DNA of 64,000 nt from DATBJJ01 sp963750915 (GTDB lineage Bacteria > Acidobacteriota > Vicinamibacteria > Vicinamibacterales > 2-12-FULL-66-21). The translations under genes and the position numbers were made by a program. Location of the stretch: NCBI GenBank assembly GCA_963750915.1, contig CAVVSF010000007.1, positions 310,001 through 374,000 on the forward strand. Direction: 5' to 3'. This document shows, one piece after another, positions 19,701-30,192 of the stretch. Position 1 is the stretch's first letter. Every line of letters starts with the position of its first letter. The notes under the pieces were generated by a model, which was not told the DNA's origin, did no database searches, and saw nothing but the letters and a program-made list of their open reading frames with translations.

Positions 19701-20484
19701 GGCAGTCGCCGACGCCGACAACCAGGTACCGGAATCGACGGAGACCAACAACACCCGTTCGGCCGCCATCCGCCTCGGCCCGGACCTCCGTGTCACTGCC
19801 CTCGCGGCGCCGGTCAGGGCCGTCGCCGGCAGTGAGATCCTCGTGACCGACACGGTGCAGAACATCGGGGCCGGCGGAGCGACAGCGTCGCGCACCGGCT
19901 TCTACTTGTCAGTGAACGTCACCGTCGACGCGACCGACATCCGCCTTGACGCGTATCGCCCGGTCCAGGCGCTCGCGTCGAACACGACGAGCGCCGGCCA
20001 GACGACGGTCGTGCTCCCGTCGACGCTCGAGCCGGGGGTGTGGCAGTTGCTCGCGCGCGCGGATGATGCCGCCGAAGTGGCGGAGTCGACGGAAACCAAC
20101 AACGTCAGGGGATTCGCCATCAGCATCGGTGCCGATCTCGGCGTCGTCGGCGCCACGGCCCCGGGCACGGTGCAGGCCGGGACCACGATCTCGGTGACCG
20201 ACAGCGTGCGAAACACCGGCGCCGGCGTCGCGGAACCGTCCACCACGCTGTTCTACTTCTCGCTCGATCTGCAGCTCGATGCCAACGACATCTCGCTGCA
20301 GGCGGAGCGCAGCGTCCCGGCACTCGCGTTCAACGAGACCAGCACCGGCCCGAGCACGATCCCGGTCCCGGCGGGCCTGTCCGGCCGCTACTACCTGATT
20401 GTCGTCGCCGACGGCCGCAACGCGGTCACCGAAGCGCGCGAGAACAACAACCTCAGGTTGATCAGCATGACGATCAATCCGTGA
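16771..20484 (+). CDS. M36 (fungalysin) metallopeptidase with Calx-beta and four CARDB repeats
   Basis: A 1237-residue secreted protein; AAGGAG precedes the ATG. After a signal peptide and FTP-like propeptide (about residues 60-290) comes the M36 catalytic domain: zinc motif HEFHH near residue 472 and the third-ligand motif AMGEGGGDFF about 20 residues later. A calcium-type acidic loop (DVDGDGTMDLDGD) lies shortly before the active site. Residues about 660-770 form a Calx-beta domain (TLTILPGAGYAVG-like end). Four CARDB repeats follow (each beginning near DFAVTAL, DLVITNL, DLRVTAL, DLGVVGA, about 115 residues). The C-terminal part is probably for adhesion or substrate binding. The usual family secretion signal at the C-terminus is not evident. 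Confidence 0.93.
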   Translation: MASRLFIGLLAAAAALVTLTGEVGARRQRGEQPRPARPDFDVRAERRPAPASARARAALDERSRANGAATARLHPYSGAIRRLDSPGWSLAPAAPAAEAQSLLARFAAQIGLDAEDVDGLVPVRDFVSRSNAVRHLTFAQSLDGLPVFDAAITMHVAADGTVIRVTSSAARGSGRDREATVAAEDAASIAAADVAPDAAVAPVRVGGSATRARFSRAGFRRDIVAALVWLPMDGGARLAWHVDAEPGGEPALAYDLLVDARSGELLLRRNRVLDAEGSGRIVQSDATFFADPRRPDQMPAGAGGCPPVANQALRHLSAPFRDPGTVLFDSGRLSGNNVHVYRGNTSTEGALGILEGTHWIFDEPFNTAASAETALFFAVNFAHDFFYDLGFDEAAGNFQVDNFGRGGLGGDAVAAIARAPGRNNATFRFSPDGTSPVISMFLFDGLGCWSQDVDGDGTMDLDGDYDTDIILHEFHHGVSTRLSAGFNGAEAGAMGEGGGDFFAYSINGDTRLAEFSRPGGLRGVNAKTYAAWTCQLVIFCEVHANGEIWANALWDVRERFRRDLVRGSEAAAINEAHQLYIDALALSPPAPTMLDMRDAMLLADELRQPGMPQSPQFCALWESFAGRGMGVNATDTADNGLNRVTASFAVPPGCTAPPAPALLSLSTISPASEAGPTSGGFTISRTDPADTDLVVSFGISGTAVQGVDVEQLPLVATIPAGATGVTVPVTPIDDSTVEVNETVILTILPGAGYAVGAAASATVTVVSDDAAPDFAVTALAVPALSGAGLAIEVTDTTRNQGGGPAGASTTSFYLSVNGLFDTTDPLLGVRDVPALAAGGENIATTTFTLPTDAGAGTFRIFAKADGPGQWVEGSEFNNVRSTTIRLGADLVITNLTVPAALAAGVPFTATYTGANQGGIASPLARTRFYLSLNPSFDAADLPLQVHEMSALDAGTSQIFTATVSIAADTAGGAYYLLAVADADNQVPESTETNNTRSAAIRLGPDLRVTALAAPVRAVAGSEILVTDTVQNIGAGGATASRTGFYLSVNVTVDATDIRLDAYRPVQALASNTTSAGQTTVVLPSTLEPGVWQLLARADDAAEVAESTETNNVRGFAISIGADLGVVGATAPGTVQAGTTISVTDSVRNTGAGVAEPSTTLFYFSLDLQLDANDISLQAERSVPALAFNETSTGPSTIPVPAGLSGRYYLIVVADGRNAVTEARENNNLRLISMTINP

Positions 20485-20604
20485 CGACCGTGGCTGCCGT
20501 CAGCGACATCAACGCCGGCATAAGCGGCGCCGGCATTGCGCGCTCCGGGCCGGGCGGGATACGCTTTGGCGCACACCGGTTTCCAGAGCGAGGATGTCCC
20601 AGGC

Positions 20605-21525
20605 ATGAATCCAATCACCGGGCTGTTGTCGGCCCTTGGCGTGTTGACGGTTTTGTATGTGGGCGCGTGGTTCAACGCGGCGCGCACGGCGAGGCCGATC
20701 GCCAGCGGCGATCCGCTGGCGACTGATTTCCGCGCTCCGTCCCCGTTTCAGATCCTCCTCGGCGGCCTCACCAACTTCTTCGACGCGCTGGGCATCGGCT
20801 CGTTCGCGACGACGACGGCCGTCTTCCGGCTCTACAAGATGGTGCCCGATCGCATCATCCCCGGCACCCTCAACGTCGGCCACACGCTGCCGACGGTCGT
20901 CCAGGCGTTCATCTTCACCGCCATCATCCCGGTCGACGTCGTCACGCTATTCTCGATGATTGCCGCGGCGGTGCTCGGCGCCTGGCTGGGCGCCGGCATC
21001 GTCTGCGGCTGGTCGAAGCGGCGAGTGCAGTTGGGGATGGGCGTGGCGCTGCTTGCCGCCGCGACGTTCATGTTCATGCGGCAGATGAGCCTGTTCCCCG
21101 AGGGCAGCGAAGCGATCGGCGTCAGCGGCGTGAGGCTCGTGATCGCGATTGCCGGCAACTTCATGCTCGGTGCGCTGATGACGCTCGGCATCGGCCTCTA
21201 CGCGCCGTGCATGATTCTGGTCAGCCTGCTCGGCATGAGCGAGCGGACCGCGTTTCCCATCATGATGGGGTCATGCGCGTTCCTGATGCCGGTCGGGAGC
21301 CTGCGGTTCATTCGCGAACAGGCCTACAGCTTCCGCGACGCCGTCGGCCTGGCCATCGGCGGCGTGGTCGGCTCATACGTCGCCGGCAAGTTCTTCGGGT
21401 CCCTGAACATCCGGACCGTGCGCTGGCTCGTGATCGTGGTCGTCGTCTACACCGCCGTCACGATGCTGATATCGGCGTTGTCCGAGCCGTCCGTGCCGGA
21501 AAAGACTCCGCCGACGAAGCCGTAA
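20605..21525 (+). CDS. TauE/SafE (TSUP) family permease
   Basis: A 306-residue polytopic inner-membrane protein. I start it at ATG 20605 because the hydrophobic N-terminus (MNPITGLLSALGVLTVLY) begins there. About eight membrane segments are evident, with the family-type repeat around LGGLTNFFDALGIGSFATTTA and LGIGLYAPCMILVSLLGM. TSUP proteins export or import sulfite, sulfonates or small organic acids; the substrate cannot be read here. It follows the M36 gene on the same strand after 120 bases and is convergent with the DUF1501 gene. Confidence 0.88.
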   Translation: MNPITGLLSALGVLTVLYVGAWFNAARTARPIASGDPLATDFRAPSPFQILLGGLTNFFDALGIGSFATTTAVFRLYKMVPDRIIPGTLNVGHTLPTVVQAFIFTAIIPVDVVTLFSMIAAAVLGAWLGAGIVCGWSKRRVQLGMGVALLAAATFMFMRQMSLFPEGSEAIGVSGVRLVIAIAGNFMLGALMTLGIGLYAPCMILVSLLGMSERTAFPIMMGSCAFLMPVGSLRFIREQAYSFRDAVGLAIGGVVGSYVAGKFFGSLNIRTVRWLVIVVVVYTAVTMLISALSEPSVPEKTPPTKP

Positions 21526-21609
21526 GCCGCTCGGGACGGTCTCGATGATTTGACTTCAGCCCCGCCAGCCTTTCGCGGACTGAAGCTCCGGCCTGCGAGC
21601 GCTCCGACA

Positions 21610-22911
21610 TCAGGCACACACGCCGCGCATGGTCGGCGTGTATCCCGGGAAGATCAGATCGAGATTGGGATTGACGAGGCGACGCTGGACGATCTCGGCG
21701 AGGATGTCGCGGTAGTCGATCGTCACCTGCAGATCCTGGTTCTGATAGAGCTGCCCAGCGGCCAGCCCCGGCCACTGCGTCAGCACGCGGCCGCCGCGGA
21801 TGCCGCCGCCCATCACGAACATCGCGTTGCCGTGGCCGTGGTCGGTGCCCTGGCTGCCGTTCTCGCGCGCGACGCGCCCGAATTCCGACATCACGACGAC
21901 CGTCACCTGCCCCATCCGGTTGGCCGCGTTCATGTCCGCATGAAACGCGCCGAGCGACTGCGCCAGCTGGGTCATGACGTTGGCCATGCCGCCGGTCAAC
22001 GGCCCTTGCGCCGAGTGCGTGTCCCAGCCGCCGATGTCGATCTGCGCCGCCTCGATGCCGATGTCGGCGCGGATCAGCGCCGCCGTCGATCGCAGGGCGC
22101 TGCCGAAGCTGTTGTTCGGGTAGACCGCGCCGCCGGCCGGAACGTAGCCGTTGATGTTGAGGGCGGCGAGCGTGTTGATCGTCCGCTGGGTATTGAGCGC
22201 CGCGGTCCGCAGCGGATCCTGCTCGGTCAGATAGGCGTTGCCGAGCCAGGCGAGCCGCTGGTTTCGCGTCGACGAGGTGCCGGCGAGGCCGAAGTTCGCC
22301 GGGTTCGGGATCGGCAGGGTGTCGGGCGCGCCGGCGAGCGTCTGCTGCAGCCCGAACGCGAAGCCGATGGCGCGCAGCGCCGCGTCGGCGCGGGCCGGGG
22401 GCTTGGTCGCCAGGTGCCGGCCGAGCCAGCCGGTGACGACGTTCTTGTCGCCCGGCTTGCCGATCTCCATGTAGAACTGGGCGTCGAAGTGCGAGCGCGA
22501 CGGATCGGTCGAGCCGGTGGCGTGGACGACCAGCAGCTGCCCCGACTGGTAGGCCGGCAGCAGCGCCGCCATCGCCGTCGGCAGGCCGAAGAAGCCGTCG
22601 AGATTGAGCGCCGGCGTCACCGAGCCGCTGTCGGGGCGCGGGATCGCGATCGTCGGGCGCAGCGTGTAGTAGGCCGCCTCGCCGAACGGTGGCACCAGCG
22701 TCAGGCCGTCGGCGCCGCCGCGCAGGAAGATCGAGATCAGGACGTCGCGGTCCGACGCCGACTGGGCGTAGGTGACGCGCGGCAGCCAGGCCGGGACGCT
22801 GAGGGCGACGGCGGTCGCGGTCGTGCGCGAGATGAACTCGCGCCGCGACAGCTCCTTGTATTCCTGGCAGCCGCAGGAATCGTCGGCGGTGAAGTCGTGA
22901 TGGCTGGACAT
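21610..22911 (-). CDS. DUF1501 domain protein (Tat-exported)
   Basis: A 433-residue protein; start ATG at 22911 has AGGAG about ten bases upstream. The N-terminus contains a twin-arginine signal (LSRREFISRTTATAVALS). The body has the alkaline-phosphatase-like DUF1501 signatures: LISIFLRGGADGL, DPSRSHFDAQ, DIGGWDTHSAQ, VMSEFGRVARENGSQGTDHGHGN split over the C-terminal half. Function is unknown; it almost always pairs with DUF1800, which lies 31 bases upstream here. Confidence 0.93.
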   Translation of the reverse strand: MSSHHDFTADDSCGCQEYKELSRREFISRTTATAVALSVPAWLPRVTYAQSASDRDVLISIFLRGGADGLTLVPPFGEAAYYTLRPTIAIPRPDSGSVTPALNLDGFFGLPTAMAALLPAYQSGQLLVVHATGSTDPSRSHFDAQFYMEIGKPGDKNVVTGWLGRHLATKPPARADAALRAIGFAFGLQQTLAGAPDTLPIPNPANFGLAGTSSTRNQRLAWLGNAYLTEQDPLRTAALNTQRTINTLAALNINGYVPAGGAVYPNNSFGSALRSTAALIRADIGIEAAQIDIGGWDTHSAQGPLTGGMANVMTQLAQSLGAFHADMNAANRMGQVTVVVMSEFGRVARENGSQGTDHGHGNAMFVMGGGIRGGRVLTQWPGLAAGQLYQNQDLQVTIDYRDILAEIVQRRLVNPNLDLIFPGYTPTMRGVCA

Positions 22912-22942
22912 GTCGTCTCGCTCCTGAAAGGCCGGGCCGGCG

Positions 22943-24457
22943 TCAGTGCCACTGGAATGCGGGCGAGGCCAGCGCCAGGCCGATCGCGTCGCGGATACGG
23001 GAGGTCGATGGCGGATCGGGCCGCAGGTAGGCAATCAGCGCCGCCTTGTCCGCCTCCGGCATGTCGCCGGTGAAGAGCCGGGTCTCGATGCGGTCCGCCA
23101 CCTGCACCGCCGTCGTCGCACCGGCGAGCAAAGCCGGCAGATCGAAGGTCGCGCCGCTGACGCCGTTGTTCGCGAGGTTGAACGCGTAGTTCCAGCGGGG
23201 CAACGGCAAGCCGCCCCAGTAATCGAAGGACTGCGGGTAGCCGTTCGGCGGCCCCCAGGCGAACGGCGCGTGGCCGCTGCCGGACAGGTAGGTATTGCGG
23301 ACCGTATCGAGGTTAGTGACGTTCGCGTTGAGAACACGCAGCGCCGAGACGATGTAGTGGAACGGACGCTTGAGGAGCGGCGGCGCCCACAGCACGTTCT
23401 CATAGGCGAGGATGCGGCGGATGACCGCCTTGACGTCGCCGCGCGTCCGCGCGAACTCGCCGGCGACGTCGTTGACGAGCGTCGTCGACGGGTTGTAGTC
23501 GAGCAGCCAGCGGAGCATCTTGCGCGAGACGAAGCGGGCGGTGCTCGGCTGGTCGGCGAGGATCCGCAGGACGTTGAAGCCGTCGTTGATGCCGCCGCCG
23601 GCCGCGATCGGCACGCCGAGCACCAGCTTGGCGTTGTTGTCGTGGCGGCCGGCATCGTAGTAGAAACTGCCGGCGCGGCCGTCGCCGGTGCTGCCATAGC
23701 GGCGCCAGCCGGTGAACGCCCGCGCCACTTCGATGACGTCCTGCTGCGTGTAGCCGCCGTCGACGCCGAGCGTGTGCAGCTCCATCAGCTCACGGGCGTA
23801 GTTCTGGTTGGGCGCGGAGCGGGTGCTGTCCGTATTGTTCAGATACGTCAGCATCGCCGGGCTCGCGGCGCTGCCGACGAGCAACTCGAAGAAGTTGGTC
23901 AGCGCCAGCTTGCGGAAGACCTCGCGATCCTCGAACACCTTGTGGATACCGACGGTATTGACGTTGGTGTGGAAATGATCGCCCCAGAACTCCACCATCC
24001 GCTCGAACAGCTGTCGATTGGAATAGACGGCGCGGGTAACCGTCGCCTCGGCGAGCTGGCGCGTCACCATCGCCGCATCGAGGGTGTAGAGCGACACCGG
24101 CGGCAGCGACACGGTGGAATACGCCGACACTCGCGCGTCGCAGTCGGGATCGGCAATCGCTTCGGCGCCGAGCTGCCAGTCGAGGTACTGGTGATAGCCG
24201 ATCGAATAGATGTAGGCGACATCCTGCGCCGTCGCGCCGTTGGTCGTCCGATCCAGGAGGCGCAGCTCGCCCGGCGTGACCGAGATCGGCCGCGACGAGC
24301 GCGGCGTCCGGACCTGGGCCTCGGCGTCGCGGGAGGTCAGGGCGCTGAACGCGCCGAGGCCGAGGAGCGCGCGCCGCGCCTGGCGGAAGCGATCGCGGTC
24401 GCGTTCCTCGGGCGCCGGCGTCGCCGTCTCTGGTCGAGTGTTGGAGGAAGCTGCCAT
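22943..24457 (-). CDS. DUF1800 domain protein
   Basis: A 504-residue protein. The true start is ATG 24457 with AAGGAG nine bases upstream; the longer open frame is a shadow of the previous gene. The N-terminus is weakly signal-like (RRALLGLGAFSALTS). DUF1800 hallmarks are present: MVEFWGDHFHTNVN, NYARELMELHTLGVDGGYTQQDV and FVSRKMLRWL. Function is unknown, but the DUF1800-DUF1501 pair is a conserved exported module. It starts 20 bases after the stop of the preceding secreted protein, so the three genes form one operon. Confidence 0.93.
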   Translation of the reverse strand: MAASSNTRPETATPAPEERDRDRFRQARRALLGLGAFSALTSRDAEAQVRTPRSSRPISVTPGELRLLDRTTNGATAQDVAYIYSIGYHQYLDWQLGAEAIADPDCDARVSAYSTVSLPPVSLYTLDAAMVTRQLAEATVTRAVYSNRQLFERMVEFWGDHFHTNVNTVGIHKVFEDREVFRKLALTNFFELLVGSAASPAMLTYLNNTDSTRSAPNQNYARELMELHTLGVDGGYTQQDVIEVARAFTGWRRYGSTGDGRAGSFYYDAGRHDNNAKLVLGVPIAAGGGINDGFNVLRILADQPSTARFVSRKMLRWLLDYNPSTTLVNDVAGEFARTRGDVKAVIRRILAYENVLWAPPLLKRPFHYIVSALRVLNANVTNLDTVRNTYLSGSGHAPFAWGPPNGYPQSFDYWGGLPLPRWNYAFNLANNGVSGATFDLPALLAGATTAVQVADRIETRLFTGDMPEADKAALIAYLRPDPPSTSRIRDAIGLALASPAFQWH

Positions 24458-24477
24458 GGCACGAGTCTCCTTGCGCG

Positions 24478-27400
24478 TCAGTTCTGAACCCGGAAGAACC
24501 GGCTGCCGACGCCGGCCGTGCGGCCGAGGTTGTCGCGAATCACCCAGTTGATGGTGTGCAGGCCGTTCGACAGCTGCCGCGAGTCGAACGTGAAATGACC
24601 GACCGCCCCGTTTGAATTGGCCAGTCCCGGAAAGAGCGTCGCAATGTCGACGCGATAGTTGTTGTAGACGGGGTGGCCGCGATAGACGTTGTCGATGTAG
24701 ACATCGATGGTGCTGCCATCGATCGGAATCGACGCACCCGGCTTGGCCAGCGCCCAGCCGAAGTTGACGAACGTGCCCGACACCGTCGCTCCCTGACCTG
24801 GCGTATCGATGGTGCCGAAGGGCAGGTTCGAGGCGCTGTTGGCCACGTTCAGCCGCCGCGTGCCAATCAGCGACGACAGGCCGCCGTAGTCGGTGGCGTA
24901 GACGTAGAAGTCGAAGACCCCGTTGCCCTGATTCGGCAGCATGTTGGTCAGCAGCATGAAGCCCCAGCCGGCGATGTCGTTGTTCTGCGTGCCGGGAAAG
25001 GTGGCGACGACATCGGGACGCGAGCCGCGGATGAAGACGGCGCGGCCGACGTAGACCTGGTTCGACCCTTCCGAGGGCACCGGCGAGCGGTAGATGTCGA
25101 CGCTCGCGACGGCGCCGTCGTCGATGGCCCAGCCGGTGACGGCAACCTCGCCGCTGACCGTGCTGTTCTCGAGAGGCGTGTCGACCAGGCCGATCGGCGC
25201 GGCAGGGGCGGTCAGCGTGACGGCAACGGTGGCAGTGCTGTTGAACGTCCCGGCCGACGTGCTGTGGCCGTAGGCGACGATCGTATACGGACCAACCGGC
25301 AGCGTCGCCGGCGCGACCAGGCTGAATCCTGAGCGGGCGAAACGCGCTCCCTGGGCCGCCTCGATGTCGGGACGCGCCTGTCCATACTGCGCCGCGCCGA
25401 GGAACACGGGAGCTGCCGCCGCCGGGTAAGCGTAGACGTGGACCGCGTCGACGCCGGTGCCGGTCGCGGCGTTGCCGTCGACCGCCCAGCCTTCGACCAG
25501 CAGCGGCTGGCCGGCGGCGCCGGCACGCGGCGTCTCGATCAGGGTAAACGGGCCGGGGGTGACGCGGAGCATCGGCGCGCTCACCGCTCCCTGGCTGTCG
25601 GGATTGAAGACCGTGATCGTCTTGAGGCCGGGCGTGGCGTTGACCGTGGAGATGTTGAGGGTCACCGTCGTCGGCCCGGTCAGCGTCACGCTGTTGATCA
25701 CGACGCCGGGAATGAGGGCGCCGATGCGGCACAGGTAGCCGGCGCCCGGATCGAAGAAGGCCGCGCCGGCGGCGCCGCTCGCCGTCAGCTGGAGGTTGAT
25801 CGATGCCGCGCCGCTCGCTACCGTTGCGGGCACGACGCTGACCGGCGTCGGCGGCGGCGGTCCGAGCGTGCGTCCGACCTGCAGGCCGTACCAGTTGGCC
25901 GCATCGGCGAACTGCTGCACGGTCCAGATCGTCGAGCCGTCGCAGCCGTCGGCAACCGTTGCCGAGGCGCCGCCCCAGCGGCGGCCGCGGCTCGAGCCCG
26001 GATCTCCCGGCGGATTGTAGGCATCGTTCGCGCCGGTGAAGAGCTGCGGCGCCCGCAGTGTGCCGGCCGCATCGGCGGCGAAGCGCTCCGCGACGCCGGC
26101 GTTGATGTACTCGTTGTTGCCGGCGGCGCTGAACCCGATCACGGTACGGCCGCGGGTCGAAGTCGCGATCGAGGGTACCCAGTAGTTGCGCTCGTTGACG
26201 CTCGTGCCGCCGGCATTGCTGAAGAGCGTACCGGACTGCGCCACCGACGGCGTCGCGGTCAGGTCCTGCAGCTCGTACCAGCGCACCGCGTTGCGGGTCG
26301 CCGCCCCACTGGCCTGGCCGCTGCTGAGGACGCCAATCGTCTGCGCGGTCCACAGCCGGCCGTTGACCAGGCTGGCGGCAGTCAGCCGATCGTCGCCGCC
26401 ATCGAGCTGGCCGTTGGTGCCGGCGGCGTTACCGGCGTGCCGCACCGTGATCGGAAGCGCCGTTGCGGCGACGGGAATCGAGATGTTGCCGGAGATGGTG
26501 GGCGTGACGCCGGGATTCGATACCCGCCGCAGCATCAGCGTCCCGAGCGAGCCGTTGTCGACGCCGATGAAATAGCCGACGCCCGACGCCGGATCGTCGT
26601 TGTCGACGCCGAGCGGCGCAAACGGGCCGGCGCCGGACGCCGAGCCGGTCAGGCCGTGGAACGGCGTCACGACGATCGACGCACCGTCGATCACCGAGGT
26701 CTTGCGGACGACGTAGCCGGAGGTGCCGGCGTAGGTCGCACCGTTGTCGCAGAACTGCACGACGCCGATGTAGAGCGCCGCGTTGTCGAGCCCGAAGGTC
26801 GGTGAATCGACGGCGCAGCCGGTGCCGGTGAACGAGTTGTCGAACGCGAAGAAGCTCCAGACCGTCGACGCGGTGATCGTCGAGGCGTTGCTCGACGCGA
26901 TCATGATGCGGCCGGGCAGCGCCTGGGTCGCCATCACGACGAACCAGCGGCCGGCGAGCCGGTCGTACTTGACCGTCGGCGCAAACGTCGCCGCGCCGTT
27001 GCGGACCGACCCGAAGAAGGTGTTGGTCGAGACGTTGAGGACGCCGTCAGGGCCGCCGGTTCCGCGCGAGAAGCTGCGGATGCGGCCGTTGGCGGCGAAG
27101 ATGAACTGCGCCGGCCCGGCCGCACCGCTTGGGTCGGGCGGCAGCGACCCCAGCTCGCCGAGATTGGCGGCGGTGTACGACTGCAGGAACGTCACGGGCT
27201 CGGACGCTTCGAGCGGCTCCTGCGCGACCGCGGCATCGGCTGGCGCCGCCCCGGTCGCCGCGACAGGTCGTGGGACGCGGCGGCGGCGTGGCGGAACGGT
27301 CAGCTGCTGCAGCTCCTGCGAATCCTGCGTCATCAGCTGCAGCGTTGTGAACATCGGCGGCGGAGCACCCCGCTCCTGGCCCCGCTCGGCCGCGACGGTC

Positions 27401-27504
27401 GGTCCGTAGGCGCCAGTCGCCGCAAGGGCGAGGGCGACAAACGCCAGCAGCGTCAGGCGGCCGGACGAAGTCCCGTTCCGAGGGTGCGGACGCGAATTGG
27501 ACAT
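24478..27504 (-). CDS. Large secreted protein with propeller-like N-terminus and Ig-like repeats
   Basis: A 1008-residue exported protein; I start it at ATG 27504 (MSNSRPHPRN), followed by a signal segment RLTLLAFVALALAATG. Residues about 85-540 form an extended beta-rich region with LPPDPSGAAGPAQFIFAANG near the start and a GRTVIGFSAAGNNEYINAG segment. An IPT/TIG-like domain follows (about 545-640), then three Ig-like units whose GWAVDG, GWAIDDG and GWALAKPG motifs recur about every 110-120 residues. No catalytic motif is visible. It is the first gene of an operon with DUF1800 and DUF1501 and may be the surface protein they handle (inference). Confidence 0.8.
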   Translation of the reverse strand: MSNSRPHPRNGTSSGRLTLLAFVALALAATGAYGPTVAAERGQERGAPPPMFTTLQLMTQDSQELQQLTVPPRRRRVPRPVAATGAAPADAAVAQEPLEASEPVTFLQSYTAANLGELGSLPPDPSGAAGPAQFIFAANGRIRSFSRGTGGPDGVLNVSTNTFFGSVRNGAATFAPTVKYDRLAGRWFVVMATQALPGRIMIASSNASTITASTVWSFFAFDNSFTGTGCAVDSPTFGLDNAALYIGVVQFCDNGATYAGTSGYVVRKTSVIDGASIVVTPFHGLTGSASGAGPFAPLGVDNDDPASGVGYFIGVDNGSLGTLMLRRVSNPGVTPTISGNISIPVAATALPITVRHAGNAAGTNGQLDGGDDRLTAASLVNGRLWTAQTIGVLSSGQASGAATRNAVRWYELQDLTATPSVAQSGTLFSNAGGTSVNERNYWVPSIATSTRGRTVIGFSAAGNNEYINAGVAERFAADAAGTLRAPQLFTGANDAYNPPGDPGSSRGRRWGGASATVADGCDGSTIWTVQQFADAANWYGLQVGRTLGPPPPTPVSVVPATVASGAASINLQLTASGAAGAAFFDPGAGYLCRIGALIPGVVINSVTLTGPTTVTLNISTVNATPGLKTITVFNPDSQGAVSAPMLRVTPGPFTLIETPRAGAAGQPLLVEGWAVDGNAATGTGVDAVHVYAYPAAAAPVFLGAAQYGQARPDIEAAQGARFARSGFSLVAPATLPVGPYTIVAYGHSTSAGTFNSTATVAVTLTAPAAPIGLVDTPLENSTVSGEVAVTGWAIDDGAVASVDIYRSPVPSEGSNQVYVGRAVFIRGSRPDVVATFPGTQNNDIAGWGFMLLTNMLPNQGNGVFDFYVYATDYGGLSSLIGTRRLNVANSASNLPFGTIDTPGQGATVSGTFVNFGWALAKPGASIPIDGSTIDVYIDNVYRGHPVYNNYRVDIATLFPGLANSNGAVGHFTFDSRQLSNGLHTINWVIRDNLGRTAGVGSRFFRVQN

Positions 27505-27592
27505 GAGATCTGCTCTCGAACAAGCCACGCCCCGAGGGGTGGCGCTGGCGCCCGCTGCAGAGGCTGTACCGGCTCAGAACGAGAAGCGAACC

Positions 27593-27618
27593 CGGCAGTT
27601 TTCTGAAGAAAACTGCCG
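27593..27618 (-). promoter_or_regulatory. Hairpin in the 5' region of the secreted-protein/DUF1800/DUF1501 operon
   Basis: An 11-bp perfect inverted repeat (CGGCAGTTTTC, four-base loop, GAAAACTGCCG) lies 89 bases upstream of the start at 27504. There is no T-tract on the minus strand, so it is not an ordinary terminator. Upstream are a smaller CACT/AGTG repeat and CATAAG/CTTATG complementary segments (27640-27710), so the leader RNA may be structured. Operator, RNA element and chance remain open. Confidence 0.45.
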
Positions 27619-27793
27619 CCTGAACAGGTTTGTCCGCACTCATAAGTGTGCGCACGCGTGCAACTCTGTCAGTTTTAGCCGGGCCGCGGGTCCCCGCCGG
27701 CAGCTTATGCCCCGATAACACATTCCAATTCGCCGCCAGTGGAGGCAGGCCGGTAGAATGCCCGCGTCGGGGTCCCCTGACGGGAGAGGTTTC

Positions 27794-30130
<2,337 letters not shown>

Positions 30131-30133
30131 AAG

Positions 30134-30159
30134 TGGGGTCAGACCATGGTCTGACCCCA
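30134..30159. repeat. 26-nt perfect palindrome, REP-like, copy 1
   Basis: The half-site TGGGGTCAGACCA is followed directly by its exact complement. It begins three bases after the S9 stop codon. An identical 26-nt element is at 34095-34120, and a related GGGGACAGTCAC element at 61454-61492. Such intergenic palindromes are typical of REP elements mobilised by RAYT transposases; none is encoded here. Confidence 0.85.
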
Positions 30160-30192
30160 ACCCTATATGCAGTGGTCGACGGTTGGGGGACG

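Noticed and set aside
24458..26353. Upstream half of a 1136-codon minus-strand ORF ending in DUF1800
   Set aside because: This part is an out-of-frame reading of the secreted protein gene; a good ribosome site places the DUF1800 start at 24457.
30134..30159. Rho-independent terminator
   Set aside because: The stem is perfect but is not followed by a T-tract on either strand, and an identical copy lies inside an operon.
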